Shown here piece by piece: positions 58,252 through 64,000 of a stretch of 64,000 nt of DNA. Numbering within the stretch: the stretch's first letter is position 1; every line of letters starts with the position of its first letter. The stretch lies in contig NZ_SNXI01000004.1 in NCBI RefSeq assembly GCF_004362895.1, positions 62,001 to 126,000 on the forward strand. The letters are read 5' to 3'. The position numbers were made by a program, and so were the translations under genes. Under the pieces are notes generated by a model. The model did no database searches. It worked only from the letters and a program-made list of their open reading frames with translations, and was not told the DNA's origin. The DNA comes from Idiomarina aquatica. Lineage in GTDB: Bacteria; Pseudomonadota; Gammaproteobacteria; Enterobacterales; Alteromonadaceae.

Positions 58252-61200
58252 ATGCCAAAACGTACAGACATTAACAGCATCCTGATCCTTGGCGCAGGAC
58301 CGATTGTTATCGGCCAGGCGTGTGAGTTTGATTACTCCGGTGCCCAAGCATGCAAAGCCCTGCGCGAAGAAGGATACCGCGTGATCCTGGTTAACTCCAA
58401 CCCGGCTACCATCATGACCGACCCGGAAATGGCCGATGCGACCTACATCGAGCCGATTCACTGGGAAGTGGTCGAAAAAATTATCGACCGCGAAAAACCA
58501 GACGCTATTTTACCGACCATGGGTGGGCAAACCGCACTTAACTGTGCGTTAGATCTTGACCGCCACGGGGTATTGGATAAGTACAACGTCGAGATGATTG
58601 GTGCTAATGCCGATGCTATCGACAAGGCCGAGAACCGCGACCGTTTTGACAAAGCCATGAAGGCGATTGGTTTAGAAACACCCAACGCAGAAATGGCGCA
58701 CAGCATGGAAGAAGCCTTTGACGTGCTGAGCCGATTGGGCTTTCCGTGCATTATTCGTCCGTCATTTACCATGGGCGGAAGTGGCGGTGGTATCGCCTAT
58801 AACCGCGAAGAATTTGAAGAAATCTGCCGCCGCGGGCTGGATTTGTCACCCACCAATGAGCTGTTGATCGACGAGTCATTGCTGGGCTGGAAAGAATATG
58901 AAATGGAAGTGGTGCGCGATAAAAGCGATAACTGCATTATCGTTTGTACCATCGAAAACTTTGATCCCATGGGCATTCACACCGGTGACTCTATTACCGT
59001 TGCGCCGGCACAAACACTGACTGACAAAGAGTTCCAGATTATGCGTGACGCCGCGATGGCGGTATTACGCGAAATCGGCGTCGAAACCGGCGGCTCTAAT
59101 GTACAGTTTGGTGTTAACCCCGATACTGGCCGCATGGTGATTATCGAGATGAATCCGCGGGTTTCGCGTTCATCTGCATTAGCTTCAAAAGCGACTGGCT
59201 TTCCGATTGCCAAAGTGGCTGCCAAATTGGCGGTTGGCTATACCCTGGATGAATTAGAAAACGAAATCACTGGTGGTGTAACACCGGCGTCGTTTGAACC
59301 GGCGTTGGACTACGTGGTGACCAAAATACCGCGCTTTAACTTTGAGAAATTTGCTAACTGTAACGATCGCCTGACCACCCAAATGAAGTCGGTGGGTGAG
59401 GTGATGGCCATTGGTCGTAACTTCCAGGAATCGATGCAAAAAGCCTTGCGTGGGCTTGAGTTGGGCGCTAACGGCTTTGACCCGCTGGTGGACCCAAAAG
59501 CTGACGATGCCCGCGGTAAAGTCATTCGTGAATTGAAAGAGCCGGGCGCCGAGCGTATTTGGTATATTGCCGACGCGTTCCGTTTAGGCATGACAGTGCG
59601 CGAAGTATTCGAACTGACCCACATCGATGAATGGTATTTGATTCAGTTAGAAGAATTGGTGTTGCTGGAGCGTGAAGTCGACGAGCTGGGGCTAGCCGGT
59701 CTTACTGCAGAGGTCATGACAGCATTAAAACGCCGTGGCTTTTCTGACAAACGCATTGCAGACGTGTTGCATGTGAGTGAGTCTGAAGTACGTAAAAAGC
59801 GCTATCAGTTTGATATCCACCCCGTGTACAAGCGGGTAGATACCTGTGCTGCGGAATTTTCTTCAAGTACTGCCTACATGTACTCAAGTTATGACGAAGA
59901 ATGCGAAGCCGACGTTAGCGACCGCGATAAAATCATGGTGATTGGCGGCGGACCTAACCGTATTGGTCAGGGTATAGAGTTCGACTATTGCTGTGTGCAC
60001 GCGGCGCTGGCGATGCGGGAAGATGGTTACGAGACTATTATGGTCAACTGTAACCCGGAAACCGTGTCGACTGATTACGATACCTCCGATCGCTTGTACT
60101 TTGAGCCAATTACGCTGGAAGACGTGCTGGAAATTGTGCGCATCGAACAGCCTAAGGGTGTGATCGTACAATACGGCGGGCAGACGCCATTGAAGCTGGC
60201 ACGTGAATTAGAAGCTAACGGCGTACCCATTATTGGCACGTCACCGGATGCCATCGATCGCTCTGAAGACCGTGAACGGTTTCAGGCTGCGGTTCGTCGC
60301 TTGAACTTAAAGCAGCCGGAGAACTCAACGGTTACCGGTATTTCGCAGGCATTAACCGAAGCTGAACGAATTGGTTACCCGCTGGTAGTGCGTCCTTCAT
60401 ACGTGCTGGGCGGCCGGGCGATGGAAATCGTATACGACGAGCAGGACCTTAATCGTTACCTGACCGAAGCGGTTAAAGTGTCCAACGAAGCTCCGGTGCT
60501 ACTGGACCGTTTTCTGGACAATGCCATTGAAGTGGACGTTGATGCTATTTGTGACGGTGAAGACGTGCTAATTGGCGGTATCATGCAGCACATTGAAGAA
60601 GCAGGCGTTCACTCAGGTGACTCGGCCTGCTCGTTACCTCCGTATTCGTTAAGCGACATCATTCAGGCCCAGCTGCGCGAACAAATGCGCAAGCTAGCAT
60701 TTGAATTGAATGTAAAAGGACTGATGAATGCACAGTTTGCGGTTAAAGACGACGAGATTTATCTAATTGAGGTGAATCCGCGTGCCGCCCGTACGGTGCC
60801 GTTTGTGTCTAAAGCCACAGGTGTGCCGTTAGCTAAAGTGGCAGCACGGGTGATGGTGGGACAGTCGCTGAAGCAACAGGGCTACGTTAAAGAAATTATC
60901 CCACCTTATTATTCAGTTAAAGAAGTGGTAATCCCGTTTGCCAAGTTCCAGGGCGTTGATCCCATTCGTGGTCCGGAGATGCGTTCTACCGGCGAGGTTA
61001 TGGGGGTTGGCGAGAGCTTTGAAGAAGCGTATGCAAAAGCCAACCTGGCAGCCGGTGAAGAGTTAGCGCGTAAAGGCAAAGCGCTGATATCGGTTAAAGA
61101 CAGCGACAAACGTCGGTTGATGGATCTGGCGCGAGGCTTGTTAGCGTTAGGCTTTAAATTAGAAGCCACCCGCGGTACTGCCAAAATGCTGGCCGAGGAC

Positions 61201-61476
61201 GGCATCGACTGCTCGGTGGTTAATAAACTGCAGGAAGGCCGTCCAAATATAGTTGATGCCATTAAAAATGGTGAGTACAGTTATATTATTAATACGGTTG
61301 AAGGGCGCCAGGCGATAGAAGACTCAGTCTATATTCGTCGCGAAGCGCTGTTGAATAAAGTGATTTACACCACCACATTGAATGCTGCGTTTGCCACGGT
61401 TAAAGCCAATACGGCCGATGACCGTGCGCGAGTAAGCTCAGTGCAGGAGTTACATAAAAGGGTAGAATTATTATGA
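58252..61476 (+). CDS. carB: Carbamoyl phosphate synthase large subunit
   Basis: A 1074-aa enzyme with two tandem ATP-grasp halves: residues about 1-400 ([34 protein letters not shown]) and about 555-935 ([33 protein letters not shown]). A C-terminal MGS-like allosteric domain follows (about 940-1074), where UMP and ornithine act in E. coli. Length equals E. coli CarB (1073 aa). Its end overlaps the greA start by four bases. Confidence 0.98.
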   Translation: MPKRTDINSILILGAGPIVIGQACEFDYSGAQACKALREEGYRVILVNSNPATIMTDPEMADATYIEPIHWEVVEKIIDREKPDAILPTMGGQTALNCALDLDRHGVLDKYNVEMIGANADAIDKAENRDRFDKAMKAIGLETPNAEMAHSMEEAFDVLSRLGFPCIIRPSFTMGGSGGGIAYNREEFEEICRRGLDLSPTNELLIDESLLGWKEYEMEVVRDKSDNCIIVCTIENFDPMGIHTGDSITVAPAQTLTDKEFQIMRDAAMAVLREIGVETGGSNVQFGVNPDTGRMVIIEMNPRVSRSSALASKATGFPIAKVAAKLAVGYTLDELENEITGGVTPASFEPALDYVVTKIPRFNFEKFANCNDRLTTQMKSVGEVMAIGRNFQESMQKALRGLELGANGFDPLVDPKADDARGKVIRELKEPGAERIWYIADAFRLGMTVREVFELTHIDEWYLIQLEELVLLEREVDELGLAGLTAEVMTALKRRGFSDKRIADVLHVSESEVRKKRYQFDIHPVYKRVDTCAAEFSSSTAYMYSSYDEECEADVSDRDKIMVIGGGPNRIGQGIEFDYCCVHAALAMREDGYETIMVNCNPETVSTDYDTSDRLYFEPITLEDVLEIVRIEQPKGVIVQYGGQTPLKLARELEANGVPIIGTSPDAIDRSEDRERFQAAVRRLNLKQPENSTVTGISQALTEAERIGYPLVVRPSYVLGGRAMEIVYDEQDLNRYLTEAVKVSNEAPVLLDRFLDNAIEVDVDAICDGEDVLIGGIMQHIEEAGVHSGDSACSLPPYSLSDIIQAQLREQMRKLAFELNVKGLMNAQFAVKDDEIYLIEVNPRAARTVPFVSKATGVPLAKVAARVMVGQSLKQQGYVKEIIPPYYSVKEVVIPFAKFQGVDPIRGPEMRSTGEVMGVGESFEEAYAKANLAAGEELARKGKALISVKDSDKRRLMDLARGLLALGFKLEATRGTAKMLAEDGIDCSVVNKLQEGRPNIVDAIKNGEYSYIINTVEGRQAIEDSVYIRREALLNKVIYTTTLNAAFATVKANTADDRARVSSVQELHKRVELL

Positions 61477-61949
61477 ACCAGATTCCAATGACGGAACGTG
61501 GTGCGCAGCAATTACGAGATGAATTGAAGCGTTTAAAAACGATCGACAGACCACGCATTGTCGAAGCCATTGCTGACGCACGTGAACACGGCGATCTTAA
61601 AGAAAATGCCGAGTATCACGCGGCGCGTGAGCAACAAGGATTTTGCGAAGGTCGAATCCAGGAAATCGAGTCGAAACTGTCTAATGCGCAGATTATCGAC
61701 GTAACCAAAGTGCCGAATAACGGTAAAGTCATTTTTGGTTCGACAGTGACAGTTTACAACACCAAAACTGACGAAGAAGTCAGCTATAAAATCGTCGGAG
61801 ACGATGAGGCTGATATCAAATCTAATTTGATTAGCGTTAACTCACCGATCGCCCGGGCACTTATCGGTAAAGAGGTGGATGATGTTGCAACAGTGACGAC
61901 ACCTAACGGCGAAGTTGAGTATGAAATCGTAGAAGTTAAATACATTTAA
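61473..61949 (+). CDS. greA: Transcription elongation factor GreA
   Basis: A 158-aa factor that rescues backtracked RNA polymerase by stimulating transcript cleavage. The N-terminal coiled coil (about 5-75) carries the acidic tip [21 protein letters not shown]. The C-terminal FKBP-like domain ends [20 protein letters not shown]. Length is the same as E. coli GreA. It starts in an ATGA overlap with the carB stop and ends in a strong terminator. Confidence 0.97.
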   Translation: MNQIPMTERGAQQLRDELKRLKTIDRPRIVEAIADAREHGDLKENAEYHAAREQQGFCEGRIQEIESKLSNAQIIDVTKVPNNGKVIFGSTVTVYNTKTDEEVSYKIVGDDEADIKSNLISVNSPIARALIGKEVDDVATVTTPNGEVEYEIVEVKYI

Positions 61950-61973
61950 CGACATATTTCACTTATTTGCTCA

Positions 61974-62003
61974 AAAAACCAGCGTTTAACGCTGGTTTTT
62001 TTA
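61974..62003 (+). terminator. Intrinsic terminator after greA
   Basis: A 12-bp stem AAAAAACCAGCG/CGCTGGTTTTTT with loop TTTAA, followed by T to 62003. Confidence 0.93.
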
Positions 62004-62119
62004 TTTTTACAGCAATTTAAGTTGTTCTCGCCTTGTTTAATAAAATCCTATTTTGTATAAATAATCACAGAAAGCGCTGGGGCTGTCCCAGGCTAATAAC
62101 CATGGAAGGGAATCCATAT

Positions 62120-62638
62120 ATGAAGCCCGTACGTTATCCGTACAGTGCGTCATCAGTGCCGCTGGGGGTCACTGAGTGCATGCACCGATTAAAATCTGTT
62201 ATTAATGCCAGCACCATAAAAGAGGTTGTGCACTGGCTTGGCGTCGATTACCAACATTACAAAAATTGGAAACATCGCGGCATTATTCCATACAGCTTAA
62301 TCGTGCCGAAACTGTTACAGGTAGGTTATTCAGTCGACTGGTTATTTGCGCCCGGGGTAAAGCTATTTTATCCGCCGCCGTTGGTTAGTACGCCGATGCA
62401 ATCGCCGATGGTAGAGGAAGAACAACAGCAGTACCGCCACTATATGAAAGCGATTAAAAAAATTGAACCGTTACTGGAACAAAATAATCTCAGTAATATA
62501 GAGCACAATCGACGTGAATTAGTTGGCGCGTACTTTCACGCATTTGAGGGATGGATGAGTTTAGATAGTTCGTTGTCCTATATTGCCAGAGCCACGGCGA
62601 TAGAGCCGGTCGCCCGTGACCTGGCGATGCAGGGCTAG
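62120..62638 (+). CDS. Phage CI-repressor-like DNA-binding domain protein
   Basis: A 172-aa protein. The N-terminal half (about 10-80, ECMHRLKSVINASTIKEVVHWL ... HYKNWKHRGIIPYSLIVPKLL) fits the CI-type helix-turn-helix found in phage 186-like repressors. The C-terminal half is charged and helical, and has no S24 (LexA-like) Ser/Lys protease motif, so it should not self-cleave. I chose the ATG at 62120, nine bases after GGAAGGG; an upstream ATG (62102) is also in frame. It stands alone between greA and yhbY with no other phage gene near. Target unknown. Confidence 0.65.
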   Translation: MKPVRYPYSASSVPLGVTECMHRLKSVINASTIKEVVHWLGVDYQHYKNWKHRGIIPYSLIVPKLLQVGYSVDWLFAPGVKLFYPPPLVSTPMQSPMVEEEQQQYRHYMKAIKKIEPLLEQNNLSNIEHNRRELVGAYFHAFEGWMSLDSSLSYIARATAIEPVARDLAMQG

Positions 62639-62639
62639 T

Positions 62640-62936
62640 TCAGCCGCGCGGCAGATGGATAACCGGTTCGTCTGCCTGCTTGTATATAATCAGTGTTTTA
62701 CCAATTACCTGAATCTTTTCCGCGCCAGTTTCGGCTACAATAGTTGCCATAATTTGCTGGCGCAACTCACGCTCCTCTTCAGGCACCTTGATTTTAATTA
62801 GTTCATGATCGTGCAGGGCTTGCTCGACTTCAGCCAGCACGCCTTCGGTCAGGCCATTGGCACCTAATAGAACCACCGGCTTAAGGCTGTGTGCTTTGCC
62901 TTTCAGGAACTGCTTTTGCTTATTGCTTAATGACAT
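62640..62936 (-). CDS. yhbY: YhbY-type RNA-binding (CRM domain) protein
   Basis: A 98-aa protein made of one CRM domain. It keeps the LxGxNGLTEGVLAEVEQAL pattern (LLGANGLTEGV) and the preceding KAHSLKPVVLLG. YhbY associates with pre-50S ribosomal particles. Its stop lies one base after the stop of the convergent CI-like gene. Divergent from rlmE, the conserved arrangement. Confidence 0.93.
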   Translation of the reverse strand: MSLSNKQKQFLKGKAHSLKPVVLLGANGLTEGVLAEVEQALHDHELIKIKVPEEERELRQQIMATIVAETGAEKIQVIGKTLIIYKQADEPVIHLPRG

Positions 62937-62958
62937 TAGATAATACCGTTACGTTTGA

Positions 62959-62987
62959 CTTGAATTTTGACCATTGTAACGCCATCT
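62959..62987 (+). promoter_or_regulatory. Sigma-32 heat-shock promoter for rlmE-ftsH
   Basis: CTTGAAT (62959-62965), a 14-base spacer and CGCCATCT (62980-62987). The -35 and spacing equal those of the grpE promoter, and the -10 fits CCCCATNT at seven of eight positions. In E. coli the rlmE-ftsH operon is also heat-shock induced. Confidence 0.78.
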
Positions 62988-63056
62988 AGGGTTAGCAAGC
63001 CAGAAAAAACAACGCAAAGCCACCATTGATGTGGCGAAAGAGTATGGGAATAAAGT

Positions 63057-63683
63057 ATGGGAAAAAAGCGGAGTTCCAGCAGCCGTCGCTGGCTTGATGA
63101 ACACTTTAAAGACCATTTTGTGCAAAAAGCGCAAAAGCAGGGGCTACGCTCGCGCGCTGTATTTAAACTGGAAGAGATCCAGCAACGCGATCGTTTAATT
63201 AAAAAAGGCCAGACGGTAGTCGATCTGGGCGCTGCACCCGGCGGATGGTCACAATACGTTGCCGATTACTTTAATGGCGACGGCCAGATTATTGCTTGTG
63301 ACATTTTACCGATGGACCCAATCGCCGGTGTAGATTTTCTACAAGGTGACTTTCGGGAAGAAGCTGTATTAAATGCACTATTGACCCGAATCGGCGGTAA
63401 AAACGTAGATGTTGTATTATCGGATATGGCGCCCAATATGAGTGGTAACGGCACTGTCGATCAGGCGCGCTCCATGTATCTGGTGGAGTTGGCACTGGAC
63501 ATGTGTCATCAGGTCTTGAAACCTGGCGGCTCTTTTGCGGTCAAAGTATTTCAGGGGCAAGGGTTCGAAACGTTTTTACAAGACGTTCGCGCCGCGTTTA
63601 AGCAAGTGAAAACCCGAAAGCCAGACTCATCGAGGTCACGATCTCGCGAAGTCTACTTGGTAGCGACAGACTACAAACTATAG
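63057..63683 (+). CDS. rlmE: 23S rRNA (uridine-2'-O)-methyltransferase RlmE (FtsJ/RrmJ)
   Basis: A 208-aa heat-shock methyltransferase that modifies U2552 of 23S rRNA. The SAM-binding loop is [14 protein letters not shown] near residue 60. The K-D-K-E catalytic set is visible in [32 protein letters not shown] and [10 protein letters not shown]. Length equals E. coli RlmE (209 aa). It lies 50 bases before ftsH, its usual partner. Confidence 0.97.
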   Translation: MGKKRSSSSRRWLDEHFKDHFVQKAQKQGLRSRAVFKLEEIQQRDRLIKKGQTVVDLGAAPGGWSQYVADYFNGDGQIIACDILPMDPIAGVDFLQGDFREEAVLNALLTRIGGKNVDVVLSDMAPNMSGNGTVDQARSMYLVELALDMCHQVLKPGGSFAVKVFQGQGFETFLQDVRAAFKQVKTRKPDSSRSRSREVYLVATDYKL

Positions 63684-63733
63684 TACCCTGTCAAAAGCTG
63701 TAATTTTTTTAATTTTATTAGAGGTAATAGGCT

Positions 63734-64000
63734 TTGAGCGATATGGCAAAAAATCTCATCTTGTGGCTGGTAATAGCCGTTGTGCTGATGAGCGTTTTTC
63801 AGAGCTTCAGTCCGGGTGAAACCAAAGGTTCACAAATGGCCTACAGTGAATTTGTAAGCCAGGTGAACAATGGCAATATTCGCCGTGCTGACTTTGGCGA
63901 AGATGGACGCACAATTAACGGCATGACAAACAATGGTCAATCATTTAAGACCGTTGTTCCAACCCAGTATGACCCGAAAATCCTGGATGATTTGCTGGCA
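63734..64000 (+). CDS. ftsH: ATP-dependent zinc metalloprotease FtsH, N-terminal part (3' cut by window edge)
   Basis: The first 89 residues of FtsH, an inner-membrane AAA+ protease that degrades membrane proteins, LpxC and sigma-32. The N-terminal membrane segment AKNLILWLVIAVVLMSVFQS matches E. coli FtsH, followed by the start of the periplasmic domain (MAYSEFVSQVNNGNIRRADF). TTG at 63734 is the likely start because GAGG lies nine bases upstream; ATG at 63743 is three codons later. The AAA+ and HExxH domains lie beyond the window. Confidence 0.93.
   Translation, partial: MSDMAKNLILWLVIAVVLMSVFQSFSPGETKGSQMAYSEFVSQVNNGNIRRADFGEDGRTINGMTNNGQSFKTVVPTQYDPKILDDLLA

Overview
The window is chromosomal DNA from a gammaproteobacterium. 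Near-50% GC, the order fimV-truA-accD-folC-dedD-cvpA-purF, tig-clpP-clpX-lon-hupB-ppiD, grpE-dnaK-dnaJ, dapB-carA-carB-greA and yhbY/rlmE-ftsH, plus an anaerobic-type fadIJ pair, point to the marine Alteromonadales. An Idiomarina-like relative fits best, but the genus is an inference. Almost all of the DNA is ordinary housekeeping sequence. The accessory parts are a type IVb pilus locus, a Bat/MoxR locus, a large c-di-GMP sensor and two unusual hairpin/repeat elements.

Layout. 1-6.3 kb: end of fimV, then truA, accD, folC, a SPOR protein, cvpA and purF. 6.28-6.42 kb: six back-to-back hairpins separating purF from the convergent astB. 8-10.7 kb: topA. 10.8-18.3 kb: nine tightly packed genes for an R64/Tcp-like type IVb pilus (TcpQ-like protein, PilN secretin, PilO, PilP, ATPase, PilR, PilS pilin, a pilin-like protein without Glu5, and a TadE-like protein), with no prepilin peptidase. 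18.3-20.1 kb: folD and a Pro-Arg-His-Pro tRNA operon behind a stringent-type promoter. 20.3-28.7 kb: the trigger factor/Clp/Lon/HU/PpiD protein-quality block. 28.8-29.3 kb: a gene-free element of inverted arrays of a 40-bp repeat.

29.3-36.3 kb (minus strand): a MoxR-DUF58-DUF4381-BatA-BatB-BatD operon. 36.5-39.9 kb: fadI-fadJ behind FadR-type and PsrA-type operator candidates. 39.9-48.9 kb (minus): a 1300-aa propeller-PAS-GGDEF-EAL protein, an M16 protease, bamE and recN, the last with a LexA box. 49-54 kb: nadK, then grpE, dnaK and dnaJ. 54-64 kb: an M48 lipoprotein protease, a DAACS-family symporter, dapB, carA-carB, greA, a CI-like DNA-binding protein, yhbY, rlmE and the start of ftsH.

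Regulation visible in the sequence. Sigma-32-like promoters with the same architecture precede lon, grpE and rlmE-ftsH, so a heat-shock regulon spans the window. A strong terminator-like hairpin ends 17 bases before carA and looks like an attenuator. A second hairpin contains the likely ribosome-binding site of the symporter. A 14-bp stem with a GCAA loop lies between dnaK and dnaJ. The most unusual items are the 28.8-29.3 kb inverted repeat arrays, the six-hairpin block at 6.3 kb, the hybrid pilus locus and the carA leader. No clearly new defence or biosynthetic system was seen.
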